NCBI GenBank assembly: GCA_946480995.1
Contig: CAMLMF010000134.1
Span: 1-6,813 of the forward strand
Length of the DNA stretch: 6,813 bases
Source of the DNA: an uncultured Bdellovibrio sp.
GTDB lineage: Bacteria; Bdellovibrionota; Bdellovibrionia; Bdellovibrionales; Bdellovibrionaceae
Direction: 5' to 3'
Under the pieces are notes generated by a model that was given only the letters and a program-made list of their open reading frames with translations, did not search any database and was not told the origin of the DNA. Positions 1 through 6,382 of the stretch are shown piece by piece. The number at the start of each line of letters is the position of its first letter. Within the stretch, counting starts at the first letter, position 1. The translations under genes were made by a program, and so were the position numbers.

Positions 1-783
1 GCATTTACACAACCTGATCTGACTTACGATCCGCAGTTGTTGCATGTGCGCACCCACGAAATGGATGTGTTCTTTCAAGAAACTCCAAACAAATCTTTCT
101 TCGAAGGCCTGCAACAACAAAGCCCAGGCATCAAATGGAACATCTACGAAGAAGAAAATAAGGACTGGCTGGAAGAGTGGAAAAAAGGTTTCAAACCTTT
201 CAAACTTGTCGGCGACTTCTGGGTTGTTCCGTCATGGTTGCAACCGCCGGAAGAATGCAAACACGCGATCTATATCGATCCGGGCATGGCCTTCGGCACA
301 GGCACACACGCCACCACACAGATGATGGCCTTCTTTATTCATAAGCTTGCGCAAAAAAATAGTACTCAAATTGCTGACTGGGCAATGCTTGATGTCGGCA
401 CTGGTACAGCAATTCTTGGGATGCTAGCACAGATGAGTGGCATGGGTTTAGTGGCCGGCATCGAAATTGATCCGGAAGCTCGCCGTGTCGCCCGCGAAAA
501 TGTAAAACTTAATAAACTTCCACAAATAAGCATTCCTGAAACACAGCTTGAAGACATCCGCGATCAGTATGACGTGGTTGTCGCGAACATTATCGACGGC
601 GTGTTGATTAATCTAAAAAAAGATCTTTTGCGTGTCCTTAAACCCGGTGGTCATATTTTGCTAACGGGAATTTTAGAAGAGCGTGACAATCATTTCTTTG
701 AAAAATTCATGGAAGACTCGGGCCTTACTGTCATTCGCCGCCTTGAAAAAGATGAGTGGGTTGGCTACTGGGCGCAATCATGA
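1..783 (+). CDS. prmA: Ribosomal protein L11 methyltransferase (PrmA), 5' end outside window
   Basis: S-adenosylmethionine-dependent enzyme that methylates lysines and the N-terminus of ribosomal protein L11 in the cytoplasm. The frame is open from base 1 with no ATG before base 61. Compared with E. coli PrmA (about 293 residues), the conserved 'KDWLEEW' segment sits about 40 residues too early, so the true start is left of the window and 260 codons remain. Visible family hallmarks are FGTGTH at 292-309, the SAM-binding glycine motif DVGTGTAILG at 391-420, the acidic loop IEIDPEA soon after, and DVVVANII at 571-594, the Asn-containing active-site motif of this Rossmann-fold class. The missing part belongs to the N-terminal L11-binding domain. 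The stop overlaps the rsmE start by 4 bp, a frequent pairing in bacteria. Family assignment is secure; the start cannot be given. Confidence 0.93.
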   Translation, partial: AFTQPDLTYDPQLLHVRTHEMDVFFQETPNKSFFEGLQQQSPGIKWNIYEEENKDWLEEWKKGFKPFKLVGDFWVVPSWLQPPEECKHAIYIDPGMAFGTGTHATTQMMAFFIHKLAQKNSTQIADWAMLDVGTGTAILGMLAQMSGMGLVAGIEIDPEARRVARENVKLNKLPQISIPETQLEDIRDQYDVVVANIIDGVLINLKKDLLRVLKPGGHILLTGILEERDNHFFEKFMEDSGLTVIRRLEKDEWVGYWAQS

Positions 784-1541
784 GACGTTACTGGATAGAA
801 AAAAAAGACATCTTTCAAGATCAAGTGAACTTCACCGGCGATGTCTTTCATCACATCTTTGATGTCTGCCGCCAGGCTGAGGGTTCTAAATTTGAAGTGC
901 TGACCGAAGATAGCAAAGCTTACTTCGTGCAAGTCACCCAAGTTTCTAAAAAAACCGCCCACGCACAAATTCTGGAAGAACGAACTATTCCGCCGCTTAA
1001 AGAGCCGCGGGTTCACATCCTGCTTTCGGTATCGCGCTTCCCAGTGATGGATGCGATCATGGAAAAAGCTGTTGAGATGGGTGTGGCGAGCATTCAACCG
1101 TTCTTTTCTGAATACAGCTTTTTGCGCAAAGGCGACAAACTGTCCGACAATAAGTTTGAACGCTGGGAAAAAATCGTGCGCTCGGCAAACCAACAATCCG
1201 GCCGTGGCGATTTAATGAAAATCCATGATCCGATTACTTTTGATAAAATCACGGGTTTAATTAACCAAAAACCAGACTCCGTGGGTCTATTTGCGTATGA
1301 GGGTCCTTCGACTCTAAGCATCAAGGACTTCGTCAGCAAAGTGAAATCTCAACACCCTCAAGGGATCAAAGACCTCTGGATCATCGTCGGGAGCGAAGGT
1401 GGCTTTTCCTCGACAGAGGTCCAGCAGTTCCAGAAACTAGGCCTTGATCCAGTGACCCTGGGGCCCCAAGTTTTGCGAGTTGAAACGGCTTGCATGGCCT
1501 TAGTATCAGTCCTAAAGTATGACTTTGATCTGATGTGTTGA
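780..1541 (+). CDS. rsmE: 16S rRNA (uracil-1498-N3)-methyltransferase RsmE
   Basis: Methylates N3 of U1498 in 16S rRNA of the small subunit; a SPOUT-class enzyme with an N-terminal PUA-like domain and a C-terminal trefoil knot. The 253-residue length is normal. Visible motifs are EKAVEMGV (residues 95-102), the RW...SANQQSGR segment (128-142), the SAM-binding loop VGSEGGFS (203-210) and LGPQVLRVETA (227-237). Two positions differ from the usual form: the loop normally reads GPEGGF, but has Ser205 here, and the last motif usually has Arg where Gln230 stands. The chosen ATG lies in an ATGA overlap with the prmA stop, and the protein begins MRRYWIE, matching the family N-terminus. A longer in-frame start at 756 would lie inside prmA and adds nothing conserved. 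There is no clear Shine-Dalgarno, so translational coupling to prmA is likely. Confidence 0.93.
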   Translation: MRRYWIEKKDIFQDQVNFTGDVFHHIFDVCRQAEGSKFEVLTEDSKAYFVQVTQVSKKTAHAQILEERTIPPLKEPRVHILLSVSRFPVMDAIMEKAVEMGVASIQPFFSEYSFLRKGDKLSDNKFERWEKIVRSANQQSGRGDLMKIHDPITFDKITGLINQKPDSVGLFAYEGPSTLSIKDFVSKVKSQHPQGIKDLWIIVGSEGGFSSTEVQQFQKLGLDPVTLGPQVLRVETACMALVSVLKYDFDLMC

Positions 1542-1552
1542 AAGGAGAAGGA
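1541..1552 (+). promoter_or_regulatory. Ribosome binding site for the RDD-family gene
   Basis: A purine-rich run, AAAGGAG at 1541-1547 followed by AAGGA, sits 5 nt ahead of ATG 1553. It begins on the last base of the rsmE stop. It supports ATG 1553 over the upstream in-frame GTG at 1535, which lies inside the rsmE end and would itself have no such site. Confidence 0.75.
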
Positions 1553-2332
1553 ATGGATCCCTTCGAAGAATTTGAATTTAAGCCCCTCACGGATGGTCTA
1601 GGTTTCCACAAAAAGAAAGCAGCAACACCTGCGACTAAAGACGAGACCAAGACAGAGTCATTTTCACACAATCTGCTTAAAGACCAAGGCTTGGAACTGA
1701 TCGAGGAAACTTCGACAGATCCATTGCGTCCGCCTTTGCCACGCAAAAAAAGTTCGACACAAATTCCACAAGTTCCAGGCTCACTCACTGAAATCGGTGG
1801 CGATGGCTCTGCCGCTGTTGATGAAATCCTTAAGACATTGCAAAAAAATCGTCGCTTGGATTTCGACAACTCAAAACAAAAAATTTCTCAGACGAAAACC
1901 AAAGAAGAGTTCAAAAAAGCGACTTGGAGTTTTTCAGCCGCTCTTTTGGACGGCATGCTGGTTTTAGCTTCTAGCCTTCTTTGCATGATTATTCTTTTAG
2001 TTGTGACTCGTGTGGATCTTATCGCCAACTTAAGCCGCCCGGATGCTTATGGCATGATTTACCTTTCAACCTTGTCGTTGTTCGGTGGTGTGGCGTTCAT
2101 CTATCTGACTTTAAACCGCATGTTCTTAGGTTACACTCCCGGCGAGTGGGCTTTTGATCAACGCATTGGTCAGCCTGAAGAATTAAACAAGGGCACTTAT
2201 TCCCTGCGCGTGATGGCACGTGCCGCTTTGGTTGTGCTGACAGGTTTCATCGTATTTCCGATTCTTTCTGTTCTGTTTAATAAAGATTTCGCGGGCTCTA
2301 TCACTGGGGCTCAACTGTACAAAAAGGCGTAA
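1553..2332 (+). CDS. RDD-family integral membrane protein with long disordered N-terminus
   Basis: 259 residues. Residues 1-120 are polar, rich in Lys, Thr, Pro and Glu, and look disordered. The membrane part follows, with hydrophobic segments at about 126-150, 168-187 and 222-243. The loop GYTPGEWAFDQRI (193-205) and the following SLRVMARAAL (217-226) match the conserved second part of RDD domains. In the first helix the Asp is present (ALLDGML, Asp133), but the preceding Arg that helps name the family is not, with SFSAALLD in its place. The role of RDD proteins is mostly unknown; some have been linked to ion transport, and no specific function can be claimed here. The extreme N-terminus holds a compact hydrophobic peptide, FEFKPLTDGLGFHK (7-20), that stands out from the polar tail. 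It sits third in the prmA-rsmE run, with 11 bp to rsmE and 5 bp to the next gene. Confidence 0.8.
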   Translation: MDPFEEFEFKPLTDGLGFHKKKAATPATKDETKTESFSHNLLKDQGLELIEETSTDPLRPPLPRKKSSTQIPQVPGSLTEIGGDGSAAVDEILKTLQKNRRLDFDNSKQKISQTKTKEEFKKATWSFSAALLDGMLVLASSLLCMIILLVVTRVDLIANLSRPDAYGMIYLSTLSLFGGVAFIYLTLNRMFLGYTPGEWAFDQRIGQPEELNKGTYSLRVMARAALVVLTGFIVFPILSVLFNKDFAGSITGAQLYKKA

Positions 2333-2337
2333 GGTTC

Positions 2338-2805
2338 ATGGGGCAAGTTCGCACGTTTGATAATATTGAAGCGGCCTTAGCCCCTTTACGCTCCCAAGGT
2401 AAAAAAATTGTTTTCACAAATGGTGTCTTTGATCTTCTGCATGTCGGCCACGTCCGCTACATGCAAGAGGCGCGCTCTTTAGGTGATGTCTTGGTCGTTG
2501 GCGTGAATGCCGATGCCAGCGTGAAGCGTTTGAAAGGCCCTACCCGTCCTATCCAAAATGAATCTGACCGTGCAGAAATTCTGGCCGCTTTAGGTGCTGT
2601 GGACTTCACGGTCATCTTCACGGATGACACTCCAGCGACTTTAATCGAAAAAGTTCGTCCTGATATTTTAGTCAAGGGTGGCGACTGGAAAGTAGAGCAA
2701 ATCGTTGGTGGCACATTCGTGCAATCCTATGGCGGCAAAGTGATGTCGCTACAATTTATCGACGGCAAATCGACAACTAAGATTATCGAAAAATCACAAA
2801 AATAA
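2338..2805 (+). CDS. rfaE2: D-glycero-beta-D-manno-heptose 1-phosphate adenylyltransferase (stand-alone RfaE2/HldE C-domain)
   Basis: Transfers AMP from ATP to heptose 1-phosphate to give ADP-heptose, a precursor of LPS inner core, in the cytoplasm. The 155-residue protein is a single nucleotidyltransferase domain with TNGVFDLLHVGH (27-38) containing the HxGH nucleotide motif, VNADASVKRLKG (56-67), KGGDW (113-117) and the C-terminal GKSTTKII (143-150), equivalent to the STT motif of HldE. The sugar-kinase half of HldE is absent, so the organism should encode it elsewhere. TagD-type glycerol-3-phosphate cytidylyltransferases share the HxGH fold, but KGGDW together with the STTKII end favours the heptose enzyme. 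The start follows the RDD stop by 5 bp, and the only Shine-Dalgarno candidate, AAGG at 2331-2334, overlaps that stop codon with short spacing. Last gene of the + strand run. Confidence 0.88.
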   Translation: MGQVRTFDNIEAALAPLRSQGKKIVFTNGVFDLLHVGHVRYMQEARSLGDVLVVGVNADASVKRLKGPTRPIQNESDRAEILAALGAVDFTVIFTDDTPATLIEKVRPDILVKGGDWKVEQIVGGTFVQSYGGKVMSLQFIDGKSTTKIIEKSQK

Positions 2806-2823
2806 AATTCTCGCGGTGAATTT
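2805..2823. repeat. Short AT-rich inverted repeat in convergent junction, possible weak bidirectional terminator
   Basis: AAATTC at 2805-2810 and GAATTT at 2818-2823 can pair around a 7-nt loop, and a further GAATTT follows at 2824-2829. It lies between the stops of rfaE2 (+) and the beta-barrel gene (-), where a shared terminator would be expected. The stem is only 6 bp, has one G:C pair and no proper U-run, so terminator function is doubtful. Confidence 0.25.
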
Positions 2824-2827
2824 GAAT

Positions 2828-3562
2828 TTAGAAGCGATAGCCGATTTTACCGCTATAAACAGAGTCCGTAAACCGATCGATTTGTAAGGCAATAAACACT
2901 TTCGAAATATCGACACTCACACCAAATAGCGAGTGACCTTCCAAAATATCTTCTTCGTACGTTTCTTGAGTATCCGTGATACCACCGACTCCACCAATAA
3001 ACTTACCGATCGCCCTTGTCTGCCCCACACCCGCGTATACGGCGACGTTGTCCATCGCGACCGTCGCTAAAATGTCCAAGCCCAGAGTCGTGATGTTGAT
3101 CAAGTTCGTAAAGTTTGCGCCACCGCCGTAAAGCATGGCGGTAAAGGACAACGGAAAAAACGAAGCTTCGTAAAAACCCCAGCGGATTTGCGCGCCATAA
3201 CTTTGCATTTTTTCGTTTTGCCCAAATGGCGTAAAGTAAATATGCATGTCGACGTTATAATAAAGCCCCTTACCCATGGTCAGAGTCTGATAGTTAAACT
3301 CCCCTTTGTCCGTGGTCTTATTGCCCAGGCTGGCTAAGTCCTCGACAGGAATAAACTCGGAAGCCAAACCCAACTCAATACCAGAATAGCCACCCAGCGG
3401 ATAAGGGTTGTCTAATACTTTGGCCGCCGAACCGAAGCCCAGAATCTGCAAAGCGCGCTGACGATCGTCTCTGTTCAAATTGCGCGGCAACGCTGTTTCC
3501 GCCTGAACGAAAGCCGCTGATAAGAACACGCATAAAATGCAAATAAGGCGAAGAAACTTCAT
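2828..3562 (-). CDS. Predicted small outer-membrane beta-barrel protein, function unknown
   Basis: 244 residues with a clean Sec signal peptide: MKFLR, a hydrophobic core to about residue 17, then FVQA with likely cleavage after Ala21. The mature part alternates polar and hydrophobic residues with many Gly, Tyr and Phe, and ends IGYRF, the terminal aromatic typical of BAM-inserted outer-membrane barrels. The mature start has a helical patch (RDDRQRALQILG, 31-42) followed by NPYPLGGYSGIELGL (52-66), probably the first strand. The length would suit a barrel of about 8-12 strands. There is no lipobox or enzymatic motif, and I do not recognise a named family. It begins 37 bp after the stop of the Lys/Ala-rich membrane protein, with no separate terminator seen, so the two are probably co-transcribed. 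The Shine-Dalgarno is poor: AAGG lies only 2 nt from the ATG. Confidence 0.75.
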   Translation of the reverse strand: MKFLRLICILCVFLSAAFVQAETALPRNLNRDDRQRALQILGFGSAAKVLDNPYPLGGYSGIELGLASEFIPVEDLASLGNKTTDKGEFNYQTLTMGKGLYYNVDMHIYFTPFGQNEKMQSYGAQIRWGFYEASFFPLSFTAMLYGGGANFTNLINITTLGLDILATVAMDNVAVYAGVGQTRAIGKFIGGVGGITDTQETYEEDILEGHSLFGVSVDISKVFIALQIDRFTDSVYSGKIGYRF

Positions 3563-3599
3563 CGCCTTATTCTTGTCAAATTTTAGAAAGCTGTCCAGT

Positions 3600-4667
3600 T
3601 TAAAGAGCTGCGACGTTCGTTTGAATTTGACTCAAAGCTGTATTCGCAAGACCCGCGATTGCCGGGTCCGAGCTTAGCGCCAACTGTTGGAAGATCGGAA
3701 TAAACTTAGAATAACCAGAAACAGAGTTTGTCTGCACGTCACCACGAGCATTGCGCGGATCGGTGTTTAAATTCACACCAGCCATCGCATTTTTGTGACC
3801 TTGCAAAACCACTTCCATCGCTGTTTCAACAACACTTGAATTCGAACTTTTCAATGCCGCTGCTAAGATCGGCAAACGTGGCGTCACTGCGTAAGTCATC
3901 AAGTATGCATGCACTTGTGCTTGCACATCTTTGCCTAATTGATCGTAGTATTCCGCCGTTAAAGAAAAGCTCTTAACGCTATAAACAGATTTTACCGCCG
4001 CTAACCCCAGAAGTTGCACTTCTGATTTATTATTGCGGTAAAGATCCGTCACGATCGTATAAAAAGCTTGATCATCAATTTCCTTCGCTTCGTAGGCCTG
4101 TAACAACTTAGCGACATTTTCCTTTGTGGGTTGTGCTGCTAGTAAGGCTCTCCATTGATCGCCACTCATGTTGTTTTTGTCTTGTGCTGTTGTCGGATTC
4201 TTATCAGAGCCACCGCCTTCAGCATAAGCTAAACCGCCTGCACCGCCGGAAGCCTTACCAGAAAACGCCGATTCATCAGCCCATTTTTTTTCTTCAATAC
4301 CGCCAACAACCGCAACTTCGACTTTTTTCTTGGCATTTTTGTCGTCTTTTTTAGCTACTTTTTTCGCATCAGCTTTCTTTGCCGCAACAGGTTTTGCTGG
4401 TGCCGGTTTTGCAGCCTCTGCTGTTTTCTTATCATCCGCTTTTTTCTTAGCAAATGGGTTTTTGTAAGTGCGTGAAATTTCACGGTCGCCAAGACTAAAT
4501 AACGCCGCCAGGAATGAATTCTTAGGACGAGGCATTTCGTAAATAATTTCTTGAATTTCTGCCACCGCGTTTTGCACAGGAGTTTTGAACAGATAACCCA
4601 GCCCCACCACCATCAAAAGTGAAAGGCTTAAAATCGAAATTTCAATTTTCTTATCTGAGAAGTTCAT
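3600..4667 (-). CDS. Inner-membrane-anchored protein with Lys/Ala-rich linker and helical (HEAT-like) C-terminal domain
   Basis: 355 residues, no recognised family. One membrane segment lies at about 9-27 after a short Lys-containing N-terminus, predicting N-in topology with the rest in the periplasm. Residues 72-117 are almost entirely Lys, Ala, Asp and Pro, and 138-154 are Gly-rich; both should be extended or disordered. Residues 168-355 are predicted to be all helical, with repeats of about 35-40 residues of HEAT/TPR character (for example the stretches at 217-232, 264-289 and 322-352). The layout of anchor, Lys/Ala/Pro linker and folded periplasmic domain resembles TonB or TolA in architecture, though no sequence match is claimed. 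The start is fixed by a strong AGGAGGT 4 nt upstream. The downstream neighbour is an outer-membrane barrel gene, suggesting a joint envelope role (inference). A cytoplasmic location of the C-domain cannot be ruled out. Confidence 0.75.
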   Translation of the reverse strand: MNFSDKKIEISILSLSLLMVVGLGYLFKTPVQNAVAEIQEIIYEMPRPKNSFLAALFSLGDREISRTYKNPFAKKKADDKKTAEAAKPAPAKPVAAKKADAKKVAKKDDKNAKKKVEVAVVGGIEEKKWADESAFSGKASGGAGGLAYAEGGGSDKNPTTAQDKNNMSGDQWRALLAAQPTKENVAKLLQAYEAKEIDDQAFYTIVTDLYRNNKSEVQLLGLAAVKSVYSVKSFSLTAEYYDQLGKDVQAQVHAYLMTYAVTPRLPILAAALKSSNSSVVETAMEVVLQGHKNAMAGVNLNTDPRNARGDVQTNSVSGYSKFIPIFQQLALSSDPAIAGLANTALSQIQTNVAAL

Positions 4668-4671
4668 AAAG

Positions 4672-4678
4672 ACCTCCT
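4672..4678 (-). promoter_or_regulatory. Strong Shine-Dalgarno for the Lys/Ala-rich membrane protein
   Basis: The minus strand reads AGGAGGT, a perfect anti-16S match, followed by CTTT and the ATG. It is the best ribosome binding site in the window and fixes the start of the gene ending at 3600. It suggests high translation compared with its neighbours. Confidence 0.85.
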
Positions 4679-4706
4679 GTTTCCTACTCTCTTCTAGAGC
4701 AGTGCT

Positions 4707-4743
4707 TGTGCCACCCCAGAGGGGTTATACGGGACTTGGCACA
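4707..4743 (-). other. Nested inverted repeat upstream of the 3600-4667 gene (possible 5' leader structure)
   Basis: TGTGCCA at 4707-4713 pairs with TGGCACA at 4737-4743 (7 bp). Inside, ACCCC (4713-4717) pairs with GGGGT (4721-4725) around the triloop AGA, sharing base 4713 with the outer stem, so the fold is a two-part stem with an 11-12 nt bulge on one side. It lies 40-76 bp ahead of the ATG on the minus strand. No U-run follows, so it is not a classical terminator. The bulge holds TATAAC (minus strand, 4724-4729), which resembles a -10 box but lacks a -35 partner at normal distance. Either reading, leader RNA structure or promoter element, is tentative. Confidence 0.4.
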
Positions 4744-4801
4744 GCTCAGAGTGAGACAGAGACAAAGTTGCGTCCCAGGCTGTCTAAACACCTAACAGGG
4801 A

Positions 4802-4849
4802 GGCTTAAAAACTCTCGATTTGAGACGAAAAAAGGGCTTAAATGCTCTG
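4802..4849. repeat. Pair of 8-bp direct repeats around the 3' end of the cysteine-cluster gene
   Basis: GGCTTAAA occurs at 4802-4809 and 4835-4842, 33 bp apart start to start. Both copies are followed, after two differing bases, by CTCT. The second copy includes the stop codon of the minus-strand YkgJ-type gene, the first lies just beyond it. The repeat may be a slippage or duplication scar or chance. Confidence 0.35.
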
Positions 4850-5221
4850 CGCTCCACCGGGGCAAAAACCCGGGCGAGGGCCAATAGAGGGGAACTGGCG
4901 ACACGTGTCTGGCCGCTTTTCATAGACAGTGCACAGGCGTGTTTTTGAATCTAAAAAATAACAATCACGATTGGCTTTTTGCGAGAGCATAAAGAACTCT
5001 GTGCCCTGACGGTAAGACACGATGTAGCCCTCTTTGATCAGACGCTTAGATAATTTTTTAACAGAACCCGCCGCCTCATCTTCGCTGCACAGCCCTAGGC
5101 GGATCAAGTCCGCCAATTTCACTTCAACTGGCATCGTGCAACAGCCGCCCCAGCAGCCATTGCACATATCTGTTTTATAGGGTTTCCACGTCGAGGGACG
5201 ATCAATATCCGGGCGCTTCAT
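4838..5221 (-). CDS. YkgJ-type (CxxCxxxCC) cysteine-cluster protein, putative metal-binding
   Basis: 127 residues, likely cytoplasmic as no signal peptide or membrane segment is seen. The cysteine pattern is that of the YkgJ / UPF0153 family, annotated as zinc- or iron-chelating: C20xxC23xxxC27C28 at the front, and C87, C97 and C107 in the second half within 'LCTVYEKRPDTCRQFP', plus C120. Further cysteine C45 is less typical. The biochemical role of the family is not settled. The length is usual for small members. It starts 13 bp after the stop of the deacetylase lipoprotein and is probably its operon partner. No Shine-Dalgarno is visible ahead of the ATG, which suggests coupling or weak translation. 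The two bases of overlap-free spacing to the repeat at 4802-4842 and lack of a clear terminator leave its 3' end open to read-through. Confidence 0.85.
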   Translation of the reverse strand: MKRPDIDRPSTWKPYKTDMCNGCWGGCCTMPVEVKLADLIRLGLCSEDEAAGSVKKLSKRLIKEGYIVSYRQGTEFFMLSQKANRDCYFLDSKTRLCTVYEKRPDTCRQFPSIGPRPGFCPGGAQSI

Positions 5222-5234
5222 AAAGAACGATTTA

Positions 5235-6371
5235 CTATGGCAGCTTCTTTTTCACAAGCTTGCTGTTGTAACGAACATTCATGTCAGCGGGCTGCAACAG
5301 AACAATGCTGTAACCACGCGCATAAAGTTCTGACAGGAATTGCGGCATTACTTCCGCCGTTCGGCGTTGGATATCATGGAACAAAACAATTCCGCGACCG
5401 CGAGCTTCGATTTGCGCCAAGGTATTGGCAATCAATTTTTCGTTGGTTTGTGCTTTCCAGTCTTCGCTATCAATCGACCAGAAAAACTCACCCGTCGAAT
5501 TAGTTCTCAAGAAGTTTTTAAGTTCAGGCGATGCTTCACCATAAGGAAAACGGAAGAAAGGATCCACCCAACCAAGAGTGTCGTAAACAGCTTGGTGGCC
5601 ACCACGAATTTCTGCAGCAGCCTGATCAAAAGACAAAACTTGACCATTAGTTTTCTGACAAGCACGCGAAGTGCCCAAACAAGCGTGGGTTACCGAATGA
5701 CTGCCGATCGAATGCCCATCCGCTGCGGCTTTCTTCAAAATTTCTGGATTGGCGCGAACACTTTTTGCCAAAGAAAAGAATATGGCCTTAGCATTCACGG
5801 CACGCAATGACTGCAAGATAGACTCTGTATAACGCTCACTGGGTCCGTCATCGAACGTTAGGATCACTTCTTTACGAGCTACGTCTCCGCTGACGGCGTA
5901 ATATCCGTTGGTGGTATCGCGCTTTTGCACGTTGAGAGGAAACTGAAAATTCGCCTTCTGTAAATTCTGTTCAAGAGGTGGCGCTGCTTTGAGCGGGCGT
6001 TGCGACACATAGTATTCTTCAATTTTTGCTAGCAACTGCGCTTTGCATTTTTCAATCACGATTCCATTTTCTGATGCATGGATCTCATTATCAAAAAGAC
6101 TCAGTGCTTCGCCATCCAAAGACAACAATTCTTGGCAAACTTGTTCTTGCAAAGAGGCTTTTTTATCAGCACTGTTTGCCGCGTCCTTACGCCATTGTTC
6201 AAACAAAATTTCAGGATGGGAGCTAGACTTTTCCCATTCAATTAAAGACTTAGCATTTTTATTATCATTAATGGCTTGGTGAATCGAATGGTCAACCCCA
6301 CCGTTGCTACAGGCAACAAGAGCTGTCGCTGTCAAAATATTTAAAGCTGCGAATAACTTTGCATTTAACAT
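5235..6371 (-). CDS. Polysaccharide deacetylase (NodB domain) lipoprotein
   Basis: 378 residues. The N-terminus MLNAKLFAAL...ALVAC is a lipoprotein signal with lipobox L18-V19-A20-C21; Ser22 at +2 favours the outer membrane. Residues about 22-160 are a mostly helical region of unknown family with Cys79 and Cys109. The NodB domain follows with all five motifs: TFDDGP (172-177; Asp174 base, Asp175 metal), SHSVTH (224-229; metal His225 and His229), RFPYG (274-278), DSEDW (301-305) and LFHD (330-333; His332). These enzymes remove acetyl groups from N-acetylated sugars in peptidoglycan, chitin or other glycans, using Zn2+ or a similar metal; the substrate here is unknown. A longer frame to 6428 would overlap the preceding gene and lose the signal at the N-terminus, so ATG 6371 is preferred; AGG in the preceding stop codon is 10 nt away. 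Bdellovibrio has known peptidoglycan deacetylases that mark the prey wall, but which homologue this is cannot be told from sequence alone. Confidence 0.9.
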   Translation of the reverse strand: MLNAKLFAALNILTATALVACSNGGVDHSIHQAINDNKNAKSLIEWEKSSSHPEILFEQWRKDAANSADKKASLQEQVCQELLSLDGEALSLFDNEIHASENGIVIEKCKAQLLAKIEEYYVSQRPLKAAPPLEQNLQKANFQFPLNVQKRDTTNGYYAVSGDVARKEVILTFDDGPSERYTESILQSLRAVNAKAIFFSLAKSVRANPEILKKAAADGHSIGSHSVTHACLGTSRACQKTNGQVLSFDQAAAEIRGGHQAVYDTLGWVDPFFRFPYGEASPELKNFLRTNSTGEFFWSIDSEDWKAQTNEKLIANTLAQIEARGRGIVLFHDIQRRTAEVMPQFLSELYARGYSIVLLQPADMNVRYNSKLVKKKLP

Positions 6372-6382
6372 TACACATTTAC

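Noticed and set aside
765..1196. Minus-strand 143-residue frame inside rsmE
   Set aside because: It is the antisense shadow of a gene with clear family motifs and shows no motif or ribosome binding site of its own.
4724..4729. Sigma-70 promoter with TATAAC as -10 (minus strand)
   Set aside because: The -10 match is good, but no TTGACA-like hexamer occurs at 15-18 nt spacing, so it is mentioned only as a possibility within the hairpin entry.
4828..4873. Rho-independent terminator for the cysteine-cluster gene
   Set aside because: The minus strand has a T-run (4828-4833) and a CCGGG/CCCGG hairpin at 4857-4873, but they are separated by over 20 nt, and the hairpin lies in the coding end.
4702..4887. 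61-residue plus-strand frame across the 4668-4837 gap
   Set aside because: It has no Shine-Dalgarno, a composition of mixed Arg, Lys and Thr without motif, and overlaps the 3' end of the well-supported cysteine-cluster gene on the other strand.
5340..5810. Plus-strand 156-residue frame inside the deacetylase gene
   Set aside because: It is antisense to the NodB catalytic motifs and has the Arg/Thr/Ser-rich make-up of a shadow frame.
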